The position numbers and the translations under genes are program-made. This document shows, one piece after another, positions 34,433 through 45,566 of a stretch of 64,000 bases of DNA (its first letter is position 1; each line of letters begins with the position of its first letter). The DNA is from Peromyscus leucopus (Eukaryota; Chordata; Mammalia; Rodentia; Cricetidae): positions 116,136,534 through 116,200,533 of the forward strand of contig NC_051083.1 in the NCBI RefSeq assembly GCF_004664715.2, written 5' to 3'. Under the pieces are notes generated by a model. It was not told where the DNA came from, did not search any database, and saw only the letters and a list, made by a program, of their open reading frames with translations.

Positions 34433-35480
34433 ATAAGAATAAAAACAATTTAAATGTTCAAGGCCTGTTAAACTATGATTGTGACTCCAAATGCCTTCGG
34501 TATGCTTTAAGTCAGGCATAAAAATTGCCTCTCCCAACTTATGAAATGTCTACTTAACATCCAAGACAACTGAAACCTCCCCAAACTCCAATTCTATGTA
34601 TTATCTTGTCCTTTTGAAAAAAGAAAAAAAAAATCAAGCAGCAAATGACTTCACCGATTTGTTTATTTACATCTTTATGACAGGGGCATTCAATGTGGAA
34701 TTTACAGGGTAACTTTGGTGAGTCATTTCCTTCTTTCTACTATATGGATCTTGGAGATTAAATTTGGGCTTTAGGATCAAGAATTTTTTACCTTCAGAGT
34801 CATCTCACCCACCTACTTTCAATTTTTAAATAAAAGCGTTCTCACCTAACAAATGAGATAAGAGAACATTTTTTTTCCTCTAAAAGCTTGTGTTTGGAAA
34901 ACAATGAAGCATGTCCTATTAATGAGACTTGTCTTATTTCTCTTCTGCTTTCCAGAAAAGTCGAATTCTCCTTGGCTTTAGCTCTGTACTTTTGGCAGTT
35001 CGGTGGTTAGCTTCTCGGTTTGCCTCTTTAGCCTGTTGGTCCTTCATTCCTCTTTTCTCTCTGGTTTGTACTTTTCCCCTGAGGGTTTATTCTTTCCTAC
35101 TGCTGTTTTGGCTTTCCACATTTCCTGGCAAAAGTTTGGGTGCAAAGGTTCAAGCCCACTTTTTGGGCTCTTCCATCACAGAGAGACTTTGCAAAGCTCG
35201 GCTGCTGGGCCACTGCTGGTCCTCCCCCACCATTAAATAACCTTTGGAGTACTATTTGGACAGTATGACCTTGGGGTACAGCTGAAAGAACTCTAAACTA
35301 ATATTGAATTCTAGTTGGTAGACTTCTTTTTCTCAAAGGAGTGGGATAGTAATACTGAAATTACTTTCTGTGTATTCTGGGACTGAACAAATAAGTAAAT
35401 ACAATGTGGATCAAGAAAGTTAGATTTCTTATTGTCACAGGAGGCAGCTACAAATATGAGAAGTGGGAAAAGCAGAATCA
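34433..35480. other. Unassigned sequence with a C/T-rich open segment
   Basis: A pyrimidine-rich segment at 34929-35240 is open for 103 codons. A polypyrimidine-AG (ttctcttctgctttccag, ending 34961) resembles a splice acceptor, but no donor or known domain supports an exon. The product would be Phe/Leu/Ser rich. It may be an unclassified LTR. Confidence 0.3.
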
Positions 35481-35578
35481 TCAGTTGGGAGGTAAAGACA
35501 GGAGGATCAGGAGTTAAGGTCATCCTTAGCTACATAGTCAACTTGCAGTACGTGAGACCAGTTCTCAATCAATCAATA
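35480..35578 (+). repeat. B1 remnant
   Basis: 'gttgggaggtaaagacaggaggatcaggagttaagg ... gagaccagttctcaatc' is an old B1-like fragment. Confidence 0.55.
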
Positions 35579-35599
35579 CACCTAGAGATAGATGTAGTT

Positions 35600-35608
35600 A
35601 CACACACA

Positions 35609-35646
<38 letters not shown>
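35600..35646. repeat. (CA)n microsatellite, one interruption
   Basis: CA run with a single 'cc' interruption at 35614-35615. Confidence 0.95.
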
Positions 35647-35648
<2 letters not shown>

Positions 35649-36010
35649 TTTTCTAGTTCTTTTGATCAAGAGGACCTAGAAGAAATGAGCATTCCAAAGG
35701 CCCTGATCTTGATTTCTAAATACTGAAAGAAATCATGACTCTTTTTATTGATGTCTGATTTCAAGAGTAGGACAGGAAAAGGACAAGATGAATCTGGAAT
35801 ATACTGGTGTGCCAGAAAGTAAGACACTGGTCCAACCTGATAGAGACATGTCAAAAGAAAACAGGAGTCATCTTTCCAGTGTTTCCATTTGACCAAATCA
35901 GGTGCAGTTTGAGCTTCTAAGTAGATGTCAGTTAAAATTACAATTTGTTAAATAAAATAAGAATCAAAAAGTTCACACTAATATAATTAAAAACCAACCA
36001 AGGATGATCT
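35647..36010. other. Unassigned sequence
   Basis: No feature recognised. Confidence 0.4.
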
Positions 36011-36014
36011 ATTT

Positions 36015-36512
36015 TGTTTGTTTGTTTTGTTTTTCGAAACAGGGTTTCTCTGTGTAACAGTCCTGGCTTGTAGGGGACCCGCCCCCACTTGTTTCCCCAG
36101 GGTACTTTTGAGCAGGAAGAAGTGGGAAATATTTAGGTAGAAATAAAGAGGAGAGAGACAGATAGAAACACAGGATAGCCTTAGGAAGGCCTGGTTCAAA
36201 ACCCATCAGCCCATTCTGTCTCTGCTAAAGCGCTTTTAAAGGAATGCCAAGGGGTGGAGCAAAAGACCTCCCCCTTGCAAGATCAAAAGCATACCTCAAG
36301 GCACAGCCAAGTGCAGACCCTTCCAAACACCTGGTAACCACACATATGGTCAATCCATCCCCTTATGCAGCCCTGCTGTGTAAAACAAGCTCACATCTCA
36401 CTAGGAAACCTCTGTGGACCCCAACACTGGCTATCCCAGAACTCACTATGTAGACCAGGCTGGCCTTGAACTCACAGAGATTCACTTGCCTCTGCCTTCA
36501 CCTCCCACCAAG
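36015..36512 (-). repeat. B1 SINE interrupted by a solo LTR
   Basis: The left half, to 36068, reads 'ttttcgaaacagggtttctctgtgtaacagtcctggct'. The right half, from 36427, continues 'ctggctatcccagaactcactatgtagacc'. Removing the LTR and one CTGGCT restores a continuous B1. Confidence 0.9.
36069..36426 (-). mobile_element. ERV2 solo LTR (IAP-like ends), exact 6-bp TSD, nested in B1
   Basis: TGTAGGGGACC...CCCCAACA, 358 bp, with CTGGCT at 36063-36068 and 36427-36432. Read on the minus strand it begins TGTTGGGGTCC and has a TATA-like TTTAAAAG near 36235. It differs from the other ERV2 LTRs here. Orientation is inferred from these promoter-like features. Confidence 0.85.
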
Positions 36513-36604
36513 AATGATCTTCTTAATGTAGGTACCAGCAAAGAAATGTAGAGCAATAATAGAATTAGAAATGTCACTATGTGGCAGCTATTAAAGTAAT
36601 AATT

Positions 36605-36760
36605 AATTGCCGGGTGGTGGTGGTACACACCTTTAATCCCAGCACTTGGGAAACAGAAGCAGGTGGATCTTTATGTGTTCAAGGTCAGCCTGGTCTACAG
36701 AGAGAGTTGCAGGACTGCTAGAGCTATTACATGGAGAAACCATGTCTTGAAAAACAAACA
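36605..36760 (+). repeat. B1 SINE with TSD
   Basis: 'ccgggtggtggtggtacacacc' to 'gagaaaccatgtcttgaaaaac'. 'aaagtaataat' occurs on both flanks. Confidence 0.92.
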
Positions 36761-36807
36761 AACAAAAGTAATAATGACTCTAGACAAAGTTCAAATAAAT
36801 CTATTTA

Positions 36808-37206
36808 TGCCGGTTGGATGTTGTCAACCTGACACAAACCTGCATGTATCTGGGAAGAAGGAATTTTACTTGAGAAAATGCCTCTATAAGACTGGGCTGT
36901 AAGCAAGTCTGGGGGGGGATTTTCTTGATTAATGATTGATGTACGATGGTCCAGCCTGTGTGGTGAGTGGCACCCCTAGTCCTGGATGGTATAGAATAGC
37001 TGGCTGAACAAGCCGTGAGGACAAGGCAGTGAGCAGTCCTCCATGGCCTGTGTATCAGTTACTGCCTCCAGGTGCCTGCCACGACTTCCCGCTCTGACTT
37101 CCGTGGATGATAGATTTACAAGCTGTGTGAAGAAATAGACCCTTTCCTCTCCAAGTTGTTTTTGGTCATATTGTTTCATCACAGCAATAGACCTCTAACT
37201 AAGACA
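36808..37206 (+). mobile_element. MaLR LTR (MT/ORR1 group)
   Basis: 'ggttggatgttgtcaacctgac', 'acttgagaaaatgcctctataag', 'ttttcttgattaatgattga', 'agcaatagacctctaactaag' in order. About 400 bp, nearly full-length. Confidence 0.8.
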
Positions 37207-37454
37207 GTAATGTATAAAATTTTGTGGAGTAGCAGGATATTCAAGTTTTAAAACATTTTTTGCCATAAGAAGCATATTCATTGTAAAGAAGAAAGATTGT
37301 TATTTTGTAAGGAGAACAATCTGATGCCTGTCACCTTACCTAAAGGCTATGCAAGAGGATTATATTATTTTAACAAAAGTGATACACGAAGCCTAACTAT
37401 CACTGGAAGACTGATATCATCACCATTTAAAATATTTTTCATTTACAAATGCTA

Positions 37455-37578
37455 CACTTATTTATGTGCATGTGTGTGGATGTATTTATGTGCGTGTGTG
37501 TGGATGTATGTGTGTGCATGTGTGTGGATGCATGTGAATGTATGTGTGTGCATGTGTGTGGATGTGTGTGTGTGGAGG
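37455..37578. repeat. TG-rich minisatellite
   Basis: Repeats of a roughly 24-28 bp unit built on 'gtgtgtggatgtat' and 'gtgcatgtgtgtggatg', giving open frames on both strands that are repeat translations, not genes. Confidence 0.85.
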
Positions 37579-37690
37579 TCAGAGGACAACTTGCCAGTCA
37601 GCTCTTTCATTGCACCATGGGATTCAATCCACTTTGGGACTGAACTCAAGTCATCAGGCTTGGCAGCAAGCACCTTTATTCCCTGGACCA
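37575..37690 (-). repeat. B3-class SINE
   Basis: 'ggaggtcagaggacaacttgcc' through 'ccctggaccatctccttgcc' is the complement of a B3, adjoining the TG-rich repeat at its tail. Confidence 0.8.
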
Positions 37691-37691
37691 T

Positions 37692-37852
37692 CTCCTTGCC
37701 AATTCCCTTTTTTGAGATAAGGCTTTGTTGTGCAGTCCTAGGTAGTTGGCCTGGAGCCTGATTTGTAGAGCAGGCTGGCCTTGAACTCACAGATTCACCT
37801 GTCTCTACATCGTGAGTGCTGGAAATAAAGGAGTGTGCCACCATTCCCAGGT
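37692..37852 (-). repeat. B1 SINE
   Basis: Antisense, diverged: 'ttttttgagataaggctttg ... gagtgctggaaataaaggagtgtgccacca'. Confidence 0.8.
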
Positions 37853-37949
37853 ACAATTATTTTTAATTTCCATAAATATTTTCATAGTTCTTATTGTGTA
37901 ACAACCCCATCACCTCATTTAATCTCTTTAAACATTTTAAGTGTCACAT

Positions 37950-38330
37950 TTTTATTAATTCTTTGGGAATTTCATGCATGCATACAGTATATTTTGATCA
38001 CATTGCCCCTGACTCTTGCTCCTAGCTCCTCCCAGGTATAGGCTACATTCCTCCAAACCTCATGCCCTCTATTTTTAATAACTCATAGAGTGAAATCTGT
38101 GATGCCCATGTAGTCACGGGTGTGGGACCCTCCACTAGGATGTCAGAACCTGCCAGAAGCCATGCCCTTAAAACAAACTGACTCCATCCCCCAGAAGCCA
38201 TCAACTGCTGATAGATAGTGCTCCTCAGCTAGGGATAGATGGCTTCTGAGTCCCTTCCACCGCACTGGAATGTTGCCTGCCTAGGCCTTGTGCAGAAACT
38301 CACCTAACTGTCACAGCTGCATTACTGGGA
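37950..38330 (-). mobile_element. L1 3' UTR fragment
   Basis: 'tttgggaatttcatgcatgcatacagtat', 'gaaatctgtgatgcccatgtagtcacgg', 'gtgtgggaccctccacta' and 'cagaagccatcaactgctgatag' match the complement of a rodent L1 3' UTR. Confidence 0.65.
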
Positions 38331-39270
38331 TAAAGATTTATGCCAGTTCTTTTTCTTAGCACTGGGTCAAAATGTCTACCAGAAACAATCTACAGGATGA
38401 AGGAATCGTTTAGGGTCATGGTTTCAGGGGGTTCCGCCATATTTCATCATCTCCAGTGCATATAAGCAGAAGATCATGGCAGCAGGAGTGAGTATGTGAC
38501 TGTGGCTGTCCTTCACTTCCTGGCTTACAAGAAGCAGAGAGAAGAGAAATACAGGAAGAGACTAGGGCATGGAATTGAACCTCTGATCTACTTCCTCCAA
38601 GCAGGCCCTGTCTTCCACCATTCTCCACCTCCCGATAATGACATCAAACCAGATTCCATCAGGGGATGAATCTGTTTGTTCATTTAGTCAGAGCGCTCAT
38701 GATTAAATGGCATAGGAAATATGCCATCACAGATATACCCAGAAGTATGCTTTGTTAAACTTCTGGACTATCCTTCTCGTTTGTTTTGTTTTTCCGAAGG
38801 AAGCTCAAAGACAATTTTATTAGAGTTTAAAAGAAGGGCCCCAGGGCAGGAAAGCTGTAAATCTTGGCAGCTGCTCAGAAGAGGACAATGGAGAAGAGAA
38901 GAGAGGAAACCTTGCTGTTCATAAGAAGCCACATGGCAGAAAGGAGGAAGGGTGTAGCTTCAGTGGCAAAGAGGGAAAAAAGCCCAGCATCCCAGAAAGC
39001 ATGCAAGGCTATGGCCAGTATCTGAAAGAAGAAAGAGAAGAAGAAAAAGGGAAAGTTACACGTTTCTGAGTCACAATGGCAGGAAAGTTTAGCACTGCCT
39101 CATGGCCCTGGTTCCCTAAGTGATTGTCTCCTGGGCAGTTCTCAGCCAATTGATTGGATAATCAGGATTAACCATTGTAATCGTAACACTCTGGAAGCTA
39201 AGTGACAAAGATCAAATTTGAGGCCAGATGGGGCTACCTGGTGAGACACCTCTCACCTATCCGAATGTTA
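38331..39270. other. Unassigned sequence
   Basis: Contains a purine-rich part (38870-39060). No repeat family or exon recognised. Confidence 0.35.
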
Positions 39271-39271
39271 T

Positions 39272-39372
39272 TGCCGGACTGTTGTTCCCTGTTTCATAGG
39301 TAAAAACAACTGAAGTTATCCTAAGTCACCCAGCCAATAAGTACATGGTAGGTTTAACTAGGCTAATTGGCA
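39272..39372 (-). repeat. MIR fragment
   Basis: 'ttgttccctgtttcataggta ... cctaagtcacccagccaataagtacatgg' is the complement of MIR. Confidence 0.6.
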
Positions 39373-39489
39373 TTTCTTCTGCTACTTCTAACTGCTAATA
39401 AGAAGACTTATTAGGTCACTGTGCCCCTCTATACTACTTAATAACAATACCAATCTTGAACTTTTATCGTTTTCCTTAAAAAGTTTTTG

Positions 39490-39790
39490 CTTTTGTTTTG
39501 TTCACATTTTTCATTCAATATATTTTCATCAGATTCTTGTTCTTCCACCTTCTCCCACATCTTCCCCATCTCTCTACCTACCTAACAATGCTTTCTTTCT
39601 CTCTCTAAAAATACACAAAACAATAAAAAATCCAGTGAAACAAAAAATACCAAAACAAAACAAAAAGCGCACACACACACAAACATAGATTTTGTGTTGG
39701 CCAACTACTCCTGAGAACGGGGCCTACTCAGTGCCACTCCATTGGAGAAAACTGATTTTTCCCTCTCTCAGTAGATATCAATTGAAATAC
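39490..39790 (-). mobile_element. L1 3' UTR fragment (Lx-type)
   Basis: 'gcgcacacacacacaaacatagatt', 'tgtgttggccaactactcctgag' and 'gccactccattggagaaaactgatttt' are characteristic of the rodent L1 3' UTR complement. Confidence 0.85.
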
Positions 39791-39794
39791 ATAT

Positions 39795-39928
39795 TTTTGA
39801 GATAGAGTCTCACTGTGTGGCCTTGGAACTCACTATGTAAACCAGGCTAGCCTTGAACTCACAGAACTCCAGCTGCCTATGCCTCCCAAGTGATGGGGTT
39901 ATAAGTATGCACCACAATGCTCAGCTCT
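39795..39928 (-). repeat. B1 SINE
   Basis: Antisense B1 with a deletion: 'tttgagatagagtctcactgtgtgg ... ggttataagtatgcaccacaatgctcagct'. Confidence 0.78.
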
Positions 39929-39939
39929 TTTAAAAATAT

Positions 39940-40144
39940 GTTATTTATTTATTTACACATTCATTATTTTTATGTGTATGGTGGGAGCACACATATGCCA
40001 TGACTCAAGTATGGAGGTCAGAGGACAACTTGACAACTTTCGGGAGTTTGTTTTCCTCTTTTACCAAATGGGTCCCAGGAATTGAATTCCGTTCACCAGG
40101 CTTGGTGGCAAGTGCCTTTACTGATGGGCCATCTCACTGGCCCA
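39940..40144 (-). repeat. B3-class SINE
   Basis: 'ggaggtcagaggacaacttgac', 'cccaggaattgaattccgttca', 'gatgggccatctcactggccc'. Antisense and nearly complete. Confidence 0.85.
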
Positions 40145-40800
40145 GGTTTACATAATTTTTATACCCTATTCTCAATTTACACCGAGGGCGATTTTTATCT
40201 TTTATATATCACTTCATCATTCTCCTCATGTATTTTACTTTTTCTCTGAATCTTCTCTAGAACTCATCCTAGTGGTCCATACATGACATGGAATAATGAT
40301 TTCATATAAGAAATGGTCAGTAAGGTCCTCCATTTTGTTCTCAGTCCTATTTTTGGTCAGTAATTTGATCATCTCAATACAGTCTCCAGGCAGACTAAGA
40401 AAATAGAATTCTGAAAGTTATTTTCGAAGAACCTAAATAGAAATTGCTTCTCTTATGTTTTACTCTTTCCTTAATTTTTTAAACTAAAACTAGATTATCA
40501 TTCTAATCTTTATTTTTTATCATTTAAACACACTAAGTAATTTCTGGGAAAGTGCTGAGAGATATGTCTTAGTTACTGGAGTTTATAAAGAACGACTGTG
40601 ACAGTTAAGCCGGCAACTTCAAGTTTAAAAATATGTATTCAATTTTGACAAATTTGTCTTCAAATGGTAACTTTCAAAAGTCTCCCATTTAATTCTTCTC
40701 TTATTGGAGTGTTCCTTTGACTGAAAAACTGGGAATGATATGATACAATCCTGACTATATGCAAAAAAAACCGAACAGTTCTTGTTATTTAAGCCTATTA
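40145..40800. other. AT-rich sequence; unassigned
   Basis: No feature recognised. Confidence 0.4.
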
Positions 40801-40915
40801 TGGGGCCAGATATATGATTCAGTGGCATGAAAACATGTAAAGGGTCCACAAAAACTGTCCTCTGACCTCCACATATGCACTCCCACGTAGACACACAATG
40901 ATAAATGAATCCATA
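40801..40915 (+). repeat. B3-class SINE fragment
   Basis: 'gggccagatatatgattcagtgg' then 'aaaactgtcctctgacctccacatatgcactccc', with the tail running into the CT tract. Confidence 0.65.
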
Positions 40916-40918
40916 CCC

Positions 40919-41039
40919 CTCTCTGTGTGTCTCTTTCTCTCTCTGTATCTCTCTCTCTCCCTCCCTCCCTCCCTCCCTCCCTCCCTCCCTTTCTCCTTCC
41001 CTCCCTCCCTCCCTCCCTCCCTCCCTCTCTCTCTCTCTT

Positions 41040-41073
<34 letters not shown>

Positions 41074-41291
41074 ATACACACACACAGAGGGGGGAGAGAG
41101 AGGGGAGAGAGAGAGGGGGGAGGGAGGGAGGGAGGCAGAGGCAGAGGCAGAGGCAGAGGCAGAGGGAGGCAGAGGCAGAGGCAGAGGCAGAGGCAGAGGC
41201 AGAGGGACAGAGGAAGAGGGGCAGAGGCAGAGGGGCAGAGGCAGAGGGGCAGAGGCAGAGGGGCAGAGGCAGAGGGGCAGAGGCAGAGGGT
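40919..41291. repeat. Pyrimidine-to-purine switch tract with nested tandem repeats
   Basis: A (CT/CCCT)n pyrimidine arm (40919-41072) is followed by a short CATACACACACACA spacer. A purine-rich arm comes next (41087-41291): GA/GGGA repeats, then (GGCAGA)n, then a 14-bp unit of the form gcagaggcagaggg repeated about five times. Long open frames on both strands here (up to 177 codons) are only repeat translations. Confidence 0.95.
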
Positions 41292-41360
41292 GGGAAAATT
41301 TAAGCTATAATGAAGCACCTAACCCTGAAGTGTCACTGCTTATATTTTTGTTTGAACTGA
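41292..41360. other. Short unassigned segment
   Basis: Between the repeat tract and a B4-like SINE; nothing recognised. Confidence 0.4.
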
Positions 41361-41361
41361 T

Positions 41362-41522
41362 AAATCAAAAACCAGTACTCTACCACTGAGCAACACCTCT
41401 GGCCCTTTTAAGTTGTTTTGTTTTGTTTGTTTGTTTGTTTTTTGAGATAAGGTCTACCTAAATTGTACTTGTAATGCTCCTGCCTCAGCCTACCCAGCAG
41501 CTGGGGTTACAGGCCTGTGTGT
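41362..41522 (-). repeat. B4-like SINE (ID plus B1)
   Basis: Antisense ID piece 'actctaccactgagcaacacctctggccc', joined through a GTTTT-rich linker to antisense B1 'tttgagataaggtctacc ... cagctggggttacaggcct'. Confidence 0.7.
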
Positions 41523-42899
41523 AAATGAACACTTCTCTGTTGTAACCAGAGACTTTCAAATGACTGCTTTAGAAAATTTTGGGTAGTCTATTATTTTGCT
41601 GGAGAGAGCATCTGCTAGGTCCTCTCTTCCATTAGGAAGTTCGGCCTCCACTCATTTTTTTAACAGAAAATGTGAAATCCAAACAAACTGGGAATTGCCT
41701 GGAGCTGGGACTGGGCCGGGACTGGAACTCAAATCCACTGTTTTAAGTGCTTTAAGTAAAAGTCAGTGGCTTATATTTCTTTTTATAGCATAATTGAGTA
41801 GATGCGATGGAGACAGATGTTTAAGATGTGGAAAATGTTATTAACTGAAGCTCGCTAGAGCAGCAGTGCCAAACAACCTTTCTGGGTGCCTGGCGCCTTT
41901 TTTCCTGTGCTTTCCTGATCCCTCATCCTACTTCATCTCCCATCCACCCCTTTGCACGTACTTTGGGCAGTGGTAAAATTTCCAGGACAATTATTCTACT
42001 GAGAAGGCACATCAAGCTTTAAAATTGTCCAGTGAGTTTTGGCATATCGATTTTGTTTACTGGTGAGCTAGCTGATACAGACTCCATTTAAAACCATGAC
42101 TTTGTACACTTACAGGGTACTTTGAGTAATCATTTTGAAGCCAGTTTCTGAATCTGCAAAACAGGAATAACAAAACTGTAGACTATTATAGGCAAAGTAT
42201 CTCTAGGTGTACGGGGAAGTGGCCTAGAGTGAGGATTAGTTTACAGTCACTTCTTTTCATCTCAGTGTCTTGGGGTTCCACTTACTGCTTCCCTCTGCAG
42301 ACTGTTGCTTAGTTTCTTGTTCCCTGATGGTATCTCTTAGATGTTATGTTGTGCAACTGACGCACATCCTTAATGCTTTACATAATATCGTGCTTCAACT
42401 AATATTAAATTTAGTGCTTTACATAATAATGCAGGGCCTGAACTGCCTTGGAGACTGATAGAGTCCAGATATCTGGCCATTTTGTTCTGGTTTGTGAATT
42501 TGGGGTTCCTACATCTATCACTCCTTGCCTGTTTATGTGGCTGTCCCATTAACCTCTGTTATCAGGGCATCTAGAAATAGTGAAGTAATTCACTAAATTA
42601 GTACCCTGAAGTTCAGAGGGCAATTGTTTTATGTAAGTGTTTGAAAAGATTCATATCCTCCCCAACGTAAGCAGTCCTGTAAATCTGTCCAGTCTAAGTG
42701 TGTTATGATTGGGCTAGATTAACCTTCTTCCATTAAAAGAGAAAGAGAGAACTCTGTGCTGCAACTAAGGTGAACTGCTTTGTCTCTATCACAAAGTAGC
42801 TGCGTGGTTGTAAGCTGACATTTCATTTCTCAGGCTCAGAGAATGTTCATGGAACTGATATGAACATCGAGTCTGCTCAAAGTGAGTAAAGTGTATTCG

Positions 42900-42900
<1 letters not shown>
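41523..42900. other. Single-copy-looking sequence with a MIR remnant
   Basis: A MIR-like piece lies at 42115-42190 ('cagtttctgaatctgcaaaacaggaataa'). Two frames (41596-41793, 42270-42458) lack domains. No other feature is recognised. Confidence 0.4.

Positions 42901-42901
<1 letters not shown>

Positions 42902-42943
<42 letters not shown>
42902..42943. repeat. (GT)n microsatellite
   Basis: About 21 pure units. Confidence 0.95.
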
Positions 42944-42944
<1 letters not shown>

Positions 42945-43064
42945 CAGAAAGGAGGATACTAAACATGGTCTTGAATGTTCATGGAGACATCACGAAAAGT
43001 CACCAAAGACCACTTTAATGAGGAACTGTACTGCACTTAGACGAGGATCTAATCAAAATGCTTT

Positions 43065-43200
43065 CTGAGTTAGTTTATTTGGTGCTCATAACAATACTCC
43101 CGAGACTTTTATGATTGCTGCTCTCATTTTATAGATGGGGATACTGAGGTACAAAGAAGTTGAATGACTTGCCTATGGTCAAAGCATTGGCCCACAAAAG
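43065..43200 (-). repeat. MIR SINE
   Basis: 'ctcattttatagatggggatactgaggtacaaagaagttgaatgacttgcc' is the complement of the MIR core; well preserved. Confidence 0.75.
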
Positions 43201-43228
43201 AAGATTCTACCAGTTACTCTGTTGCTTG

Positions 43229-43565
43229 TTATGGTTGGGATTAGTAGTGTCTCCCATGGATGCATACTTAATTCTTAGGCTTTGAAAGTCAAGGAACATT
43301 TAAAGGAGGAAGGTCACTAGGGGCAGACCTTTTAGAGTGATGACTTGCTCCTTATTCTGGCATTGTCTCTGTTTACTAGTCTGTTACCACAGTGTGACTA
43401 CATGCTCCTGTCCCCAGGGATAGAGCCACTCCCACTAACATTATTTGACTACTGGGATAGTCTGAATTCTCTCTCTCTCTGAAACCCTTGGTCAAAATAA
43501 GCCTTTCTTCCTCTGTTTTTTTTTTTCCAAAGTCTTTTGGTCACAGGGTCTCAAAAGAACCCAAA
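43229..43565 (+). mobile_element. MaLR-type LTR, old
   Basis: 'gttatggttgggattagtagtgtctcc' at the start and 'ccttggtcaaaataagcctttcttcctc ... tcttttggtcacagg' at the end follow MaLR LTR order. Confidence 0.6.
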
Positions 43566-44155
43566 CTGTGCTGTTTGCATATGGTACTTAAATGCCTTTT
43601 CACTACTCTTGAATCTGTATTCTTCACCCAAGGAGCTTTACAAAGCCTCCCTTGTATGTAAAGAACCATGTTTGCTGCTCTTCTGGCACCAGGCCACTGA
43701 CAGCAGCAGAGTGACTCAATGGAGACACCTTCATCCATTCTGACAGAGGTCTGCTCTTCAGCCATTAGAACATGTGTCTGACTGTAGAGTTTCGTGCCAT
43801 CAGCCCCGGAGAGCAGGACCAAGGCTGCTGGCCAACAAGTTGCTATACACATTGCCTGACTCACGAGGTCTGGGGAGTTTCTGCACTGATTTCTCAAGCT
43901 GAAGAGCAGAGCACAGGCTGTCATTTTTAGAAGCTTCCCAGAGCAACACGAGTTAAAATTCTCAGAAAGGTGTCACCAGGACTTAGCCCTCAGGATAGCT
44001 CTAAGGCCAGGGTCAGTCTGTGTCCTCAAACATAGGAAATAGGGCTGATAGTCCCTTAGGTTCTACTTGCTTTTTTAAATGATTCTGTGAGCACAGGATA
44101 CATTGTGTTTGGGTGGAATTTTGAGTCATACTGCTAATGGCTCACTTAGATTGTA
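43566..44155. other. Unassigned segment with a minus-strand frame
   Basis: A 127-codon minus-strand frame (ATG at 43924, stop at 43541) crosses this segment and ends inside the neighbouring LTR. I see no domain, conserved motif or splice context. It is more likely chance or a decayed repeat than a gene. Confidence 0.25.
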
Positions 44156-44157
44156 GG

Positions 44158-44228
44158 TTCAGTATTACAGCACTTTTTTAGCATGCATGAAGCACTGGGT
44201 TGAATACTCAGAACTGGTAAAAAAAATG
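44158..44228 (+). repeat. ID-type SINE, degraded
   Basis: 'agcatgcatgaagcactgggttgaatactcagaactgg' resembles the ID 3' half. Confidence 0.5.
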
Positions 44229-44465
44229 GAATGATATGGCTTCTAGAGAGAATAGTTAAAGTATCATCACCAATAAAACTCAACTACAGCACAATCACAT
44301 TCTGTTAACTTGCTGAACATCAGTGAGAGATGTTTGCTGGCATTTATCCTATTGCAGGAGGGCTGATAGAAAAAGAAAACTCTGAGAAACAATTGTAATC
44401 CAACAATCAACAATTCTGGTCAAATTCAATTTCTTTTTTATTTTCTATACTTATCTTCATTCAGT

Positions 44466-44866
44466 ATGTCTTAGAGTTTTATTGCTGTGATGAAACACCA
44501 TGACCAAAAGCAACTTAGGGAGGAAAGTGTTAATTTCACTAACAGTTCCATATAGCAATTCATCATCAAAAGCAGTGAGGGCAGGAACTCAAGCAGGGCA
44601 GTAACCTGGAGGCAGGAGCTGATGCAGAGGCCATGGCTTGCTCCCCATGGCTTGCTCAGCCTGCTTTCTTATAGAACCCAGGACCACCAGCCCAGAGGTG
44701 GCATCTCCCAATGGGTTGGGCCCTCCCACATCAAACACAAATTAAGAAAGTGCCTTACAGGCTTGCCTGTAGCCTGATAATATGGAGATATTTTCTTAAT
44801 TGAGATTCCCCCCCTCTTAGATGTCTAGAACTTGTGCCAAGTAGACATAACCTACCCAGCACACAA
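44466..44866 (-). mobile_element. MaLR LTR (MT/ORR1 group)
   Basis: Complement of the family at 36808: 'ttgctgtgatgaaacaccatgacc', 'ggaggcaggagctgatgcagaggccatgg', 'cttatagaacccaggaccacc'. Confidence 0.82.
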
Positions 44867-45150
44867 CCCATGGGAGATCTTCACTCCCTTGTATACTCAT
44901 TAAGAAATATCTTGCCTTAGAGGATGTAATATCCAATGCCTTTAAAAGATAGGGAGAAAAGTTTTAATAAACAAGAGTTGTACACCTCTAAGAAGTCATT
45001 CTCCATTGTTAATTCAAGGAGGAACCTTAGCTAGGCCTTTGTATAATCAAATGAAGGCATTTGATACTTTGTCTATTCAAATTGATTCCTCTTACAAACT
45101 AACAAGCACAAATGACTGACTGCTCAGTAAGCATTCATTGATATCATTCC
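44867..45150. other. Unassigned sequence
   Basis: No feature recognised. Confidence 0.4.
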
Positions 45151-45154
45151 CTGG

Positions 45155-45318
45155 AGGATTTTGTTTGTTTGCTTTGAGTCAGGATCTCCCAGTGTAGGTC
45201 AAACTAGTCTAGAACTCACTCAATAGCCCATAATGGCCTCTAAGTAATAGCAATCTTCCCGCCCCAGTCTCCTTCCTAAATGCTGACATTATAAGTATGA
45301 CACACCACACCCATCTGA
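45155..45318 (-). repeat. Old B1-like SINE
   Basis: 'tttgagtcaggatctcccagtgtagg', 'actagtctagaactcactcaatagccc', 'ctgacattataagtatgacacaccacaccc'. Antisense and diverged. Confidence 0.65.
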
Positions 45319-45566
45319 GGCTGCTAGTTCTTGAAGTCCCACATTCTGAGAACGTGAACAAAGATTTTGGCCCCTTGTCTTGTTTCGGAATCTCATCAGA
45401 GAGACTAGGAGGCTAAGGAGCCAGTAAGGGAGAAGAGACTCAAACTAATTTAGTTCATTTTCTCTTGCTTCCATTGCCAGTCTCCTTGTCCTCCTCTGAA
45501 GGTTTTTCTGCTCTTCTGACTTCTCCTTTTTTTCCCTTTCCTCCACTGTCCATTTTTATGTTTTGG

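Noticed and set aside
34929..35240. Possible exon after a polypyrimidine-AG
   Set aside because: No matching donor and no recognisable protein; pyrimidine-rich DNA yields such acceptors often.
37297..37856. 154- and 132-codon frames (Cys/Val/Met-rich and His/Thr-rich)
   Set aside because: Cores are the TG-rich minisatellite and the ends run into B3 and B1 SINEs.
40785..41389. Frames of 127-177 codons on both strands
   Set aside because: All are translations of the CT/GA and GGCAGA repeats, open in several frames at once.
43541..43924. 127-codon minus-strand frame
   Set aside because: Ends inside an LTR and shows no domain, family motif or splice context.
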